In this document: one piece after another, positions 1-13,380 of the stretch | How positions within the stretch are numbered: the stretch's first letter is position 1 | Layout of the letters: each line of letters opens with the position of its first letter | The notes under the pieces: generated by a model | What the model saw: only the letters and a program-made list of their open reading frames with translations | Told to the model about the DNA's origin: nothing | Database searches by the model: none | Made by a program: the position numbers and the translations under genes | From: Ceratotherium simum simum | Lineage: Eukaryota; Chordata; Mammalia; Perissodactyla; Rhinocerotidae | Assembly: GCF_000283155.1 (NCBI RefSeq) | Contig: NW_004454170.1 | Span: forward strand, 8,828,803 to 8,892,802 | Length of the DNA stretch: 64,000 nt | Reading direction: 5' to 3'

Positions 1-530
<530 letters not shown>

Positions 531-670
531 TCACGAGTTACACTATCAGAAGCAGACACCCCATTGCCCTCCTGAGCACCCATGAGTCACTGCATTTCTT
601 GCAATCAAAACTCGTTGCTCAGAAAGGCACCTAGTCATGCTCAAATTTGTGTATAAATTTACTTTTCCCG

Positions 671-830
671 TGCACTTTCACTTTATCCTAACCATAGCTT
701 TGTGAAGTAGGTAGGACAAGTTTTAGTATCATTTTACACATAGGGAAACCGAGGCACAGAGTGCCTAGATAACTAAAAAGAGTCTAGAACCCAGATCTCT
801 CCATTCTGGCCCAAGGCTTTTCTGCCAAAT
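671..830 (-). repeat. MIR SINE relic
   Basis: The text around 'tttacacatagggaaaccga' and 'ggcacagagtgcc' is the MIR core read in reverse orientation. It is strongly diverged, as expected for this ancient mammalian family. Confidence 0.75.
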
Positions 831-1137
831 AATTCCAGGCAAGCAAGATGTTTCTCTGACTTTGTGACTGGGCTCAGGCTGTTCCCAACCCCACATCATC
901 TGATCTAGCAGAGACCAAGCTGGTTCCAGGTTTTAAATGGACCAGCTAGTCAAACGGCCATTCCATGCATTACGTTCTCCAAAGCCAGGCAAATAAGAAA
1001 TGAATTTAATCCCTGGGTGGGTGGGGAAAAAGCACGGGCAGATTTTAGTCTTCTCCAGGATAGGGGAAGGACAGTTGGTGACAGGTCCCCTTAAAACAAG
1101 AACCACAAAGAGCCTAGTCCTAAGCTTAGAGTAAAGA

Positions 1138-1320
1138 AATCTGGGTATAAGTCCCATCTCTGCCTCTAGCTTGCTTTGTTATCACCAACAAGTTGTTTAA
1201 GTTGTCTGGGCTTCAATTAACTCATCCGTAAAGTGGAAATTAAAATACTCTACCCTCCTAAAGGCAGGGTGCATTTGCCCAGTAAAACGAAGTGGCTAAG
1301 TTTAGCGGGTTCTAGTTAGT
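1138..1320 (+). repeat. MIR SINE relic
   Basis: The order 'gggtataagtcccatctctg', 'acaagttgtttaagt', 'tcatccgtaaagtgg' follows the MIR consensus in forward orientation. The 3' part is too worn to place an exact end. Confidence 0.7.
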
Positions 1321-2844
1321 GGGCTAAAACACAGGCTGTCTTGAGGCCTCCTTGGCCCTCTGGACTAGTTCTTCCAGGAAAAGTAAAACAGTGGTCTTTT
1401 TGTAATCCAGCCCACTCTATACCCCAGAACATAACATTTCTGAGTGATCTGGACTGAGAATTTAAGATGTATGCATGATCTAAAAGTCCCCAAAGACAAC
1501 TGTTCATTCCTATAGCCAACGGCCCATTTGCATCAAGGTTATGATCATGAAAATCACCTCAGGAGACCCCTGAAAGCCTGTCAGAGTTCTCAAGACCAAG
1601 CTTGAGGTTGAGGAGCTCCAAAGACCTGGATGTGGGGTGTACAGCAAATAAACAGAGCATGCCACTATTTTTACGTGACAGCTAAAAGCAGCCCAGGCAA
1701 TTTCATTCTTTTGTCCTTTATAGTTTAGAAGTATACAGCGCCTTGCAGCAGAAATCTCATCTGCCAAATTTTACCCTGGAGCACCTTTCCAAGACAGGCT
1801 TAGAATCCAGAGGACAATGGAGTGCCAAAGAATGGCTCTTTTTTTGCACAACCTTTAAGAATCATGATCTGGATAAATTTTTGTCAACATAGCAAGAACA
1901 GCAAATCAGTTCTTTTTTATCTCATTCCAGAAGTTCTGGGCTTTAATAAAAGATAGTGGTGTTTTCATCCATCCTGATGCCATTAAGCAGAGGAATGGTA
2001 CTTCTAGAGTCAGCTTGAAAAGAGGTGCATGATGGTCAGGCTGTGGGGGTCCCATAATCCTCACAGGAGGGGACAGCCCAGACTCCGCAGGAGTCTTTGA
2101 CATCTCCCCCAAATGTGCCATTTATGAACATGCTCACTGGAATTTGCTTATATGAACTGTGGACTAGAATTTTTTAAAGTCTCTTTCAGAAGCAGGCTCT
2201 CCTACAGCTTAAAGGAAAGCTGGAATTGAATTCTACAGAGCTTTTCAACAAAAGCACAAAGTATATTTCCCAATCAGGTAGAAACTGGTTCTACGTGCAA
2301 ACATCGGCAAGGGCTCTGCAACCCTCAACCCATCCCACTCCTCCACTACAGTCACTACCACTACCACCATGACCCATACTCAGGGACCAATGAGGAGAGG
2401 GAGGTGGCAGGGCAGACACCCCAGATCCTGCCTGGCAGGGAGCTCAGGGCCCTGCTCCATCAGCTGATATAGCACAAAAGGACGAAAAGAAAGATCCCTC
2501 CCTGGACCTCTGGGAATTTCTCTGGGCTCAGGCTGGCCTCTCACTCTCTGGGCTAGCCCTGAATCACTTTCCAAGAATGTGGCCCTTAAAGGAGCTGGCT
2601 CTCAGCTGGCTGAGGGGAGGGCATGGGAAGGTGAGTAGGTATTGGTTGGGGAAATGGACAGGCAGAATGAGATCCTCCATCACACCTCTACCAGGATGGG
2701 CAGGCTCTGCCTGTTCCGAAGAAAAGAAATAAGTTCTCTCCCAAGTTCCACCTCCATGTTTTCCTTTCTGAACTATACGCACTTTCTAACAGGAATCATT
2801 GCCTAGCCAGATGAAAGAACTTCATTCACTCACATATTAATTCT

Positions 2845-3092
2845 TTTTTTTTTTTTTGGTGAGGAAGATTAGCCCTGAGCTAACATCTGTTGCCAATTCT
2901 CCTCATTTTGCTGAAGAAGATTGGCCCTGGGCTAACATCCATGCCCATCTTCCTCTACTTTACATGTGAGACACCTGCCATAGCATGGCTTGATAAGCAG
3001 TGCATAGGTCCGTACCCAGGATCCAAACCCACAAACCTCGGGCCGCCAAAGCAGAGCGCATGAACTTAACCACTACACCCTGGGGCCGGCCC
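2845..3092 (-). repeat. ERE-type SINE, reverse orientation
   Basis: An oligo(T) tract is followed by 'ggtgaggaagattagccctg', the ERE body, the tRNA-like head and 'ggggccggccc'. The sequence tattaattct flanks it at 2835-2844 and 3098-3107, a plausible target-site duplication. A third copy at 3124 belongs to a 26-bp tandem duplication just outside. Confidence 0.9.
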
Positions 3093-3428
3093 TCAAGTAT
3101 TAATTCTATAAACATAACTACTGTATTAATTCTATAAACATATCTACTATACGCCAGGCACAGTGCTAGTACTGGAGATACTAAGATGAATAAGACAACA
3201 GACTGTGGCTTCAAAGAGCATGCACACTAGTAGGGAAGACTGAAAATTAAAAAACCATGATATAGTAAGCTAAGCTCTCTGACAAAGGTGAGTACAGGAT
3301 GCTATGGCCAAGACTGTCCAGAGAAAGGTGTATCTAATCCAGGCTGGGGAGTCAGAGAGGACTTTCCAGAGGAGGTGAAACTAAAGCAAAATTCTGAAAG
3401 ATGAGTAGGAGTTAAGAACTCAAGAAGG

Positions 3429-3953
3429 GAGCCAGCCGGGCCAGCCCCGTGGCTTAGCACTTAAGTGCGTGCGCTCCGCTGCTGGCGGCCTGGGTTCAGA
3501 TCCCGGGCGCGCACCGACGCACCGCTTCTCCGGCCATGCTGAGGCCACGTCCCACATACAGCAACTGGAAGGATGTGCAGCTATGACATACAACTATCTA
3601 CTGGGGCTTTGGGGTAAATAAATAAATAAATAAAATTATAAAAAAAAAAAAAAGAAGGGAGCCAGCCTTGATGGTCTAGCGGTTAAAGTTCGGCATGTTC
3701 TGCTTCGGCGGCCTAGGTTCTGTTCCTGGGCACGGAACCACACCACTCATCTGTCAGCAGCCATGCTGTAGCAACAGCTCACACACAAGAACTAGAAGGA
3801 CTTACAACTAGAATATACAACTATGTACCGGGGTTTTGGGAAGAGAAAAAAAGAGAGAGAGAGAGAGGAAGATTGGCAACAGATGTTAGCTCAGGGCAAA
3901 TCTTTCCCACCAAAAAAAAAAAAAAAAACCAGTTACTTAAAAAAAAAACAAAA
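3429..3953 (+). repeat. Older ERE-type SINE split by a younger ERE
   Basis: The body runs from about 3660 to 3953. Its first bases are at 3429-3437, separated by the ERE2-like insertion. The outer duplication aagaactcaagaagg is perfect at 3414-3428 and 3954-3968, which gives its own target site inside the L2. The 3' part holds a GA-rich tract and an A-rich tail. Its divergence from the other EREs is clearly greater. Confidence 0.85.
3438..3651 (+). repeat. ERE-type SINE (ERE2-like), nested in older ERE
   Basis: It has a GGGCCAGCCCCGTGG head, 'gacatacaactatctactgg' body and a (TAAA)n plus A tail. A 16-bp duplication, aagaagggagccagcc, flanks it at 3422-3437 and 3652-3667. That duplication overlaps the head of the neighbouring SINE, so this copy inserted into the first few bases of the other one. 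Confidence 0.9.
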
Positions 3954-6900
3954 AAGAACTCAAGAAGGAAAAGAGAGACATTCCACACAGAAGGAACAGC
4001 ACCTACAAAGGCAGAAAATCACAAAATAGTGTAATACGTCAGTGAACAATAAGACATTCTAAGTGGCTGGATGAATGAGACATGGCTTGTAGATGGAAGG
4101 GGGATGCAGAGAGTGACCTGAAGTGAGGCTAAAGAGGTTATCAGGGACCAGATCAAGAAGAATTTAGGTGGTAAGAACCTAGACAGCAAGGTAAGAAATT
4201 TGAACTTCATCCTGAAACCCATGGGGAACCACTGAAGGAGTTTAAATACGGTGGGGAGGAGGAAACACTGATTTCGTTTTAGGACAGAATGGCAGTGTAG
4301 ATAGTAGACTTAAAAAAAAAAGGTTGACAGATAGAAGACCAGTCAGGACCGCAGGCAAGAGACCATGCAGGCCTGGACCAATGCTGTGGCCTGGGCCAGA
4401 TGACAAGGAACGACTTGAAGACAGCTAGAGGTAGAGTCGACAGGACTCAATGAACAGTAGCTATAGAGCAAGAGAAGAGGCAATCCAGGTGGCCTCTGGG
4501 TCCCTGGTTTGGGTGACGGGTGAGAGCCAAGCAATGAGACTAAAAACACAGGAAGAGAAGCAAATGGGTTTGATGGAAGATAATATGTATAATTTGGACC
4601 AACGATGTCCCTTATAGCAGAGCCATCAGGAGATGGCTGAGAAACATTCCTGGAAAAAGTGACTCTCCTATTGTCCAAAGGGCCAGCTGGGAAGGGACCA
4701 CCCAATGAGAACCCAGCTCAAGATGATCTTGCTTAGGCGAAGCCACATGGTCATCTTCCACAAGGAAGATAAGGCAGCTGGTGCACCCTCCTCATTTGAG
4801 GAAGCCTTTCCCCGATACTGCCACACCCCCAGCAGAACTGCCCACTTCCTCCTGTGTAGCCCCGTTTGCCTTAGGCGGACTTCTTTTTATTCAGCACATA
4901 CACTTATTGGGCGTCTTTTGGGTGAGAGGGGGTGGGCAGGAGGGGAAGAGGAAGCATGAAAGGAAAAGAAGGACACAAGGAACACAATATACAACCTAGC
5001 AATCAAGTAAAAAGTACTTAACGGGTCCTTTCTCCATTCTCAGTAAGGACAACTGCTTCCCCTTTCCTTGACCCCACAGTGGCTGCTGGTTTCAACTGGG
5101 GTGAGCCCCCCACTAGGCTGCTTTAGCCCACACAGTCCTGTATCCTCCCCAGGCCAGAAGAGATGGTTCTGGGATGAGCTGGAATTCCAGCTCCTCTGAG
5201 GGTAAGTCCAAGGATACCAGAAAAGGCAGACCTACAGACCCCTCCCTGGGAAGTCATGCCGAGTCACTCTGAGTAGAAGCGGCAGAGGAATCCCGGAAGG
5301 TACCCTCACCCTGGTGGGGAGGCTGTGAGGCCAGGCTCGTCCTCATCTGTAGAGTCACAGACTGTCTTAGAGGAGGTGGTGCCATAACCCAACATCCCGA
5401 AGAGAACAGCAGACCAAGGGGACCAGGAGAGACGGTCAATGTGGATACTGCCTGAGTGTCCTCAAGTCTTCCTCCCTCATCTTTTCCCTATCAATGTACA
5501 AATAACCAAAAATCTAGGGTGGGCTCTTCAAGTAGCAGTCACTAAATCATCATCCTAAGGGCAGAGAGATAAAATGTTAATTCTGGAGGGGAGAGGGGGC
5601 CTGTGGCTTGTATCCATTACTCTGTTTCTTTCCCAAGAGCACCTCACAAATATGCTACATGAAGACACGTGGAGAAGGGTCGGCAGTTACAACAGTTTCC
5701 CAGAGCCCTCATCCTGAATATTCTAAACCTTTGGCCCTTAAAAATCTCCTCTGGAGTTTTACATTCCTTTTGTTGTCTGCATTTGGCTCAAGTTTAACTG
5801 TGAATTTAGAAGTAAATACGTGGATCTTTTATTTGCTCCTTTAACATGAGATTATTCGGTGGGGTAAGACAGAAAACAAGAGGAGTGACTCATCCTTCAG
5901 TGAGCAATGCAGAGAGAAAATCCTCAGCCTTACGCTGGAATTCTTCTCTACCCACTTGCCCAAGGCTGCTGGCTCAGAAGGGAGAAGGGGACAGAGAAAA
6001 ACACCTTCAGCAGCCTACTCCTAATTATCCCTAACAGCAGAAAAGCAAGAGATAAGGAACAAATAAAACCCCTGGAGTACCACAGATTCTCATTTCAGCT
6101 GAGAATTCCCACCTACTCTTTCATTCAGCCTTCAAACACACACACACACCCCTACACACACACACCCCAGAGCTGTTACCAAACAGCAAACCTAGCTTGA
6201 CTTTCATTCCCTGCTCCATGCCATCTGTGGGCACTTTTTGTCAGAGAGCAAGGGAATTAGTCAAAAGATGGACAAAAAAGAGAAGATGAGGAAGTCAGGG
6301 GCCTGGGTAATTCATTAAAAGGATCGTTGAGAACTGATACACAGCATGAATGAGGGCGCTCAGGGAGCATTCCCGGGGCCCATCACCTGCGCTTGGAGCT
6401 CTGGGCCACGTTGCTATGTGTTAGATGCTAAAATAGTCTACTGCCAATTATCCCATGTGTTTACCCCTTTGTGGGAAATTGTTAGGCACCAAGTGGCTTC
6501 TCGAATCAATATTAGGATGCACTCACCCCACTTCCTCAATCCCCAAGTGATTAGAGAAAACAAAGTCATTTCAAAGACAATCTGAGCACAGTTGACTTTT
6601 AAAAAACTAATCTGATGGTGGGAAAATACCTCATGCTGCAATGCCAAAGAGCAATTATCTGGGGATTTTCTGGGGTTTTGGATTATCCACCCTTCCATTC
6701 CATCTCAAAAGAGAATTCTAAACAAGCCTGGATCAGCAAGAGTCTTAAGACTCTTAATACTAAGTGAGGTGCTATACTGAGAACCTGGCTGGATCTGCTG
6801 GAATCTCACGATGTGAGAGCACATCCAAGAAGACATGTCAAGTCAGAAGAACAATCCAGCCACATGGCAGCATATTTCCATCTAGATTTGATCCTTGCGG

Positions 6901-7277
6901 CCAGAAGTGCAGTTTATAGACATACGACAAGCAAGGCCTGGAGAATTATCATGCTTTTCCATCATCAACAGACTAATATAAAATTTAACCTTGTCCTAAG
7001 CAGACCATAAAATCAAAGTGGGCCAGGGGCACACTGACATGACAAGTGGGAGGGTCTAAACATATCTGCCATGACATTTGAAATGGACAAGCTTACAAAG
7101 TCATGCCTTGGAGGAGACATTAAGCATGACCCACTAAGCAGCATTCCTATATTGAGGGCTAAAGCATGTGTGCGTTTTAAATTTTTACAAATCAAGCCAC
7201 TTGTTACTCCTGTTTATTTCACTGGCAAAGAGAATTAATATCCAGTTCCCTTGGCTAATAGCAAACAGGGTAAATGC

Positions 7278-7303
7278 GTGTGTGTGTGTGTGTGTGTGTG
7301 TGT
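7278..7303 (+). repeat. (GT)n microsatellite
   Basis: An uninterrupted run of 13 GT units in intron 4, likely length-polymorphic. Confidence 0.95.
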
Positions 7304-7676
7304 ATCAAAACTCTTATCAGCAAGGAAATGCATCACTGAAGCAGGTTAAATGAAGTGGAGCATTTTATTCCTGGAAAATAAACCTAAGTGAGTCTCACTA
7401 CATCACTCTCATTTCCCTCTTCCTTCAGGTTTCGTGCGAATCAAATGCAGACAGCTAGGTGGCAGGTGAGGAGCATTCTCTTTTGAATATGACTTTCCTA
7501 CTAAACAAGACCTGCACATCACCTAAAAATGTTCCAGTGGTGATGAAAGGAAAACATTCTGACTCAATCAAATCGCATTTTAAATTTTTAAGAGAAAACT
7601 TGCAAAAATAAGTGTAAATAATCTGGTTGACTTTAAAATATTATTTATGAGTTTGTGAGGTTAAAAAAGCAAAGCA

Positions 7677-7924
7677 GGGGGCCAGCCCGGTGGTGTAGTG
7701 ATTAAGTTTGCGCTCACTCTCTGCTTGGCCCAGAGTTCACAGGTTCGGATCCCGGGCGTGGACCTACACACCACTTATCAAGCCACGCTGTGGCAGGCGT
7801 CCTACATATAAAGGGGAGGAAGATGGGCACGGATGTTACCCCAGGGCCAATCTTCCTCAGCAAAAAGAGGAGGATTGGCAACAGATGTTAGCTCAGGGCT
7901 AATCTTTCTCACACACACACAGAC
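7677..7924 (+). repeat. ERE-type SINE
   Basis: Head 'gggccagcccggtgg', tRNA-like box 'ggttcggatcccgggc', body 'gatgttagctcagggct' and an AC-rich tail. The perfect 10-bp target-site duplication aaaaagcaaa lies at 7664-7673 and 7925-7934. Confidence 0.93.
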
Positions 7925-9288
7925 AAAAAGCAAATGGCCTTTCTAGATGGTAGCAAGGTGACAATCATGAGTGAGTCTATCACCTTGTAATAACTATTGC
8001 ACTGAGAAATCTTCAAGTCAGAAACTAGAAATCAGGGAATTCACAAATCTGCAGGAGGAAAGGAGACTGCAGGAGGCTGAGACACTGGTTGAGAGACTTT
8101 ATGTCTACTATGGTCTTGAAACAAAAAGGCAAGCTGAAATTGATTTATGGAGCTAACAGATATTAAAAAAAAAAAAAAGCATGCACTGGTATACACGGCA
8201 TTGTGCCCTAAACCCTATAAATGTGAGCATCCAGATATGTTAGGATTTTAAATACCTTCAGAGCCCCTGAGAGAGCATCCACATAACGCTTTTTATTTCC
8301 TCCTATAATGCCCATTTAACAATCACAATTTTGCCACATCCAGAATAATACACCCCAGTTCGACACTCCCCTGGACTTCTACTCTCATCTCTCTGCTGCA
8401 TCTCAGGAAACCGCAAGGAGCAGGGTTCTCAGGAAGAGCTGGAAAATCAACCACAGAGCCACGAAGCACTGCAACATGAAAGAGCTCCTAGGTCATTGGT
8501 TATGTTGGGTGAATGCTATGGAAAAGGGATGAAAAAGAGTGCTATGACATCCCTAACCCCAAACCTCTGGGAATAACATGCCATCTTTTGTATATCCTGA
8601 TGAGCTGCGTCTCTTCAGCAGTATAGCTGTTCTAGAAATCCTGAGATCCTCAGCCATCTCCTTTCTCAGGTCCTCAATGTTATTCAAACAACACACGCAT
8701 GTGACGTGGCTGAGGTGAGCACTAAATTCTGTGGTTACAGAGCTGATTCAATGACCCATATGGAAATATTACTCAAGACCCTGGCCTCTTCAATACCATG
8801 TTTCAAATGAATTAACAGACCACAGACTGAACTCAATCAACCACAGAGGTAGGGATGTGCTAAAATCTACTTTAACAATCTTGAAATGCTAGAACTCAGT
8901 CACATCTAAAGAAGTTTACACATAAATAAGATGAATGTGGCCATGGACTGCCTCATTTGGGTGACTGACATCTGTCATGTGAAAACCTGAAAAGATTCTG
9001 ATGATACCAGAGGTGTCCCACTACCTTCTTCTGTCTAACCTTTATTGGAAATGGTTAATCAAAAAGATATGACATTGACTCAAAGCCTTTCCTAAACAAA
9101 GCTTTTTTTCTCCCCTTCTCCTCCCTCAAAACATTCCAGAATAATACAATGCTTTACCCAACACAAATTAAAGTTTAAATCTTGATCTTTGTGCAGAGAT
9201 TGCCTTGGCAACCTCAAATTCTCTGTAACAAGAGTCACACTACAGGCAAAAAAAAAAAGCATAAATGTATTTGTACAAATCAGAATTA

Positions 9289-9462
<174 letters not shown>

Positions 9463-12400
9463 TCATTTGAGGGACTATGGAAGCAAAAGACTTGGGAATG
9501 AATAGGTAAAAATATTAATTCATTTTTTTTAAATGGTTTCATTCCTTCAGGTGCTGGGGTCTTATACCATTAATTTCTCTTCTTGGAATAAAAATTTTCA
9601 TGGTGACTATTCAGTGGAGGTTTTCTTCTGTTAAAATAATTTTGTGAGTGCAGATCTCTTAACCTTTGTAAAATGATTTGAAAATCCCTCCTGATCTTAA
9701 GATATATAGATCTAAAGACTTACCTTAGACCACGTAATGTACAAGTAAAGAGTAGGGGCCAGGATGGGCGCTGCCAATCACGGCCAGTAGACCATGCAAA
9801 CTCAAATTTCCATTGCTAAAGGGCCCCAGTGTCAAAATCCAGTTTGAAAATCCATTAATTTGGCTTGCATGCTCAATTGAGCATGGGCTAGAAACTATTT
9901 CTGTCTCCCCAAAACAAAAATCCAAAAGGTCCAATACAATGGCAAATGACAACACACTGAAGGAAAAGAACCACCACAACGATTCTCTCAGCAAAGCCTC
10001 CTCCAGAAAGGGAGGATTCCAAGTGGGTTTGGAGTGGGATTACAGTAGTGCCTTAGGAAGCTCAATAAATAGCTTTCAACTTCTAATTCTTGTTTCGGAG
10101 CTAAAGAGAGGGATAAATGAGCTCTTCCAAATCCACAGAAGGAGAGGTAGGCAGGGCTCACCTGACTGACTTCTCAGAGAGGGTACTCACTCAGGTATCT
10201 ATGGCCAAATATCTATACAAAGTCAGTCTCTGGCTTCCAAAAAAAATTTAAGAAGAAACTAATGTTTTCTATTTATTGAGGACATCACAGCAAGATGCAC
10301 CAGTCTATTCCGTGACACAAAATTAAATGAGACCCAAAGCAATGGTGTGTTCATCTCTATTTAGCTCTTGTATGCCAGGTGCTAAAACAGCCTCTGGCAC
10401 ATAAGAACTTAACAACTATTTTTTGAATTTTGCATAACTGGATAATACTTTACATACTATTTTATAACTATTTTGAAATTAAAATACAGTAAATATTTCT
10501 CCATGTTGTTAAGTATTAGAGAAGCTTCCTATGTACCAGGCACTGTCCTCAGCATTTTACATATTTTATTTCAGAAGACAGCGAGAAAACAACTCACTGA
10601 ATCTTGGAGATGGAAATAGATCCCCAAGAGGTGCCCTGGGTCTCTGTGTCTGCAATCACATCAAACTCTATACTATACAACACAGACAGACATACATCTC
10701 GATTGACATTAGGATTAACTAATTTAACTTAACTAGCTTACATATCTGGCTATATCACTTATTCATATCTAAGTATGAATAACCCTAAAATGTACAAACA
10801 GGCAGCAAACAGATCAAAGGGGAATATGATCTCCTTAAATCTTGATTATTTATGTGTTCATCAATAGTTAATTTTAATCCTCTATCCATTTTCCCTTTCC
10901 CTAATTTTCAGCTGCCAGTTTCTAGGTGCAAATAGATTATAATGTCACCCTAAGAAAAATGTGTTTTGAAAGAAAAATCCACCATACAAAAATCACAAAT
11001 AGCATTCCAAAAACAAGAAAAATACGGCCTCCAAATTATCCACTGTTTTTGGAAGGTCTGTGTTACTATTCCTCCCAGTCTCCTCCTCAGAACCTGTGGG
11101 ATTTTAAACTACTTTCAATTAAGCAACAGAAAACTCAAAAGCAAGCATTACACCAATTGAGCCTACACACCATGGCTCTCAGTTGTACCCTAGCTGGTAA
11201 GACAAAAAAGCAAGCAAATCAAAGAATCTTTTCTTTGTGCTCTAAAGAAACATTTAAGCAATATTTTTTCAGATGGTAAACCAGAAATTAGTAACTCACA
11301 GCTGCAGCCTATGGGAGGCCTTTTTCATTTTACTACAGTTCAAGCTCATCATGAACTCTCCCCATTTCAACAAGTCAATCTGCTTAAAATTGTATGCTTC
11401 TCTCCACCAAAATGTGCCCACTGCTTCCTTACAGAAATGTTCCCTGATTAAATACATACTACTCTGATCATTCCTTTTCAGTATCTGAACATGTATCTTG
11501 TACCAAAAATTCATATAGTCAGAATGTATTGCCTCAGAGTTCATTTCAAGCTTATCATGTGGGCTTGTTGAGGGAAGGAACCTCCTTTTCCCTGATCTGG
11601 TGTTTCCCTACATTGGGACATCTTTCAATGTAACTCTGGGCCTTTTCCCTGGGTTGGTAATTTGAGGGATAAGAATTGGACATGGGTAGCTTGGCCCCTT
11701 CTCCTCCCCTGCTTTCTTAGAGATTAGTCTGCATTCTGCTCTGCTTCCCCCTTCTATAAATGTTAGAGGAGAAGTCAAAGGGCAGGGGAGATGGCTGGTA
11801 GGAGAAGAAGCCTGCTGTTCTCCAGGGCTACCTGTGTTGGGGGGTAAGTCTGTCTGATTCTAAGATCCACTGTTAGAAATTCACTTGCCCACAGATATAA
11901 ACTACATTCTCTAGGATCAGCATTACTACTCATAAAGGTGATATTTTAACCTCCATTTGCCCGATTCCTCTATCTTTCTCAACTGGTTATGATCACGGGC
12001 AGGGAAAGAAAGTGCTATGTGCTGGCCCCCCTTCAAACCTTAACAACTGAGGACCGTTTCTTTAAATAGATCATAATCCACCCCAAGGGCAGGAGATCTG
12101 ATCTACTTTCTCTGTCTTATCATCCTGCACCCCTATTCCAATGGCATCTAATGTAGTGTTATGCATAGGGTCACATTGGGCCATCACATTGTTCAACTCT
12201 AGGAGGCGCCATCCTGGAGTTGTGAAATGCAACAATCTTGGCAGAGTAGGTGCTGTAGGAATGCTTGCTGAGTTTCAGAGAAATAAATCCTACTTCTAGT
12301 GTCTTCACAGTCACTCAGACGTGCCTCCCTCCCAAGTTATCACTACCTAAACAATCTAAGAAAACAAGTAGAATGGGCTTAAATTTTCATTTCTGAAATT

Positions 12401-12495
12401 CTTCCAAAAGAGAAAATGAGTTCCTCCTAGGCGGCACAGACCAGCAATTTCAACCTTTTCCTCTTAAGAGTGAAACCGACAAACAGTTAGCCATT

Positions 12496-13380
12496 GATGA
12501 CTAAGTAGCTACTAACTATGGGGGATCGGAATTGGCCACCTTGAAATATGTCTCTGCCTGAATGACACTTTGGTCCCCACCCCCACTAACTAACCAAAAG
12601 AGTTTGGGATGGGAGGCCAGCCCCCAGAACAGGCCATTATAATAGACATCTCTGGGTATCTGGGTGGGTCCGTGCTAAGCCCATTCTTAGTTCTGGTTAC
12701 CCTTTATAGGAGACATTTGTAAAGAAAATCTCCATTTGTAAAGGTATCTTCTTCCTGGTACTAGGAAGAAGCGGGGGATGGCCTTACCTAGAGACTTATC
12801 AGAATAGAAGGCGAGGACTTAAATTTGCATAATAAACTTACTCATTGTTAACTGTGCTGTTTAGGCAATATGCTATCTGACTCCCACTAGGATCCTATAG
12901 GTAACATCCCCCTGGAGCCAGGGTCACTATGGTAATGGGTGTTTGAGCTATTTTTTTCAGGAACTGAACCCTTTGTGCACTTTAGGCCAGATTGAGACCA
13001 CCAACCCATCAACTGGGCACACACAGACATGTGCTGGATAAGCGACTTTTTGATGGCAAAAGGTTGCAACTCCACCCTCAGGGCCCGCTAATGCCACCAT
13101 TCTGTGAACATGGGTGGGACGAAGAGGCATGAAGCTTGACTACGCTTGTGCAGATCATCAATTACCTCATCTCTCCTCACCTCCAATCATTTCAGACCAC
13201 CTTGCCCCCTTCCCTATAAATATCCCTGAGTCCCCATTTTCGGGGAAGCGGATTTGAGATTCATTCTCCCATTTCCACACTTGGCTGCCTTGTGATTAAC
13301 AAACGCTCTCTCTCTGCAATTTCATCCTCTCAGTGATTGGCTTTCTAGGGGCCGGGCAAAAATGGACCTGGTGTGGTAAA
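12496..13380 (+). mobile_element. Solo LTR-like block, endogenous retrovirus (class I-like)
   Basis: The block has LTR-like anatomy in forward orientation. There is a long U3-like part, a TATA-type motif 'ccctataaatatcc' near 13211, then an R/U5-like region with 'cttgtgattaacaaacgctc' and 'atttcatcctctcagtgatt'. No viral coding sequence adjoins it. The ends are not fixed because I found no clear target-site duplication. It is antisense to KCNH1. Family unknown; the call rests on promoter-like layout alone. Confidence 0.5.

Larger units (their letters stand above)
2818..4620 (-). repeat. L2 LINE relic interrupted by three ERE SINEs
   Basis: Segments read as the reverse complement of the L2 3' region. 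Landmarks are 'ttcattcactcacatatta', 'gccaggcacagtgctagtac', 'gactttccagaggaggtga', 'cattccacacagaaggaac', 'aacttcatcctgaaaccca' and 'gtagagtcgacaggact', which occur in consensus order with SINEs between them. The L2 is therefore the oldest element at this site. The boundary near 4620 is approximate. Confidence 0.75.

Noticed and set aside
4343..4705. 120-codon minus-strand frame
   Set aside because: Most of it overlaps the L2 relic and does not read as L2 protein.
7700..7760. tRNA genes suggested by tRNA-like boxes such as 'ggttcggatcccgggc'
   Set aside because: These occur in every ERE SINE head and lack a foldable acceptor stem and anticodon arm; they are SINE promoters.
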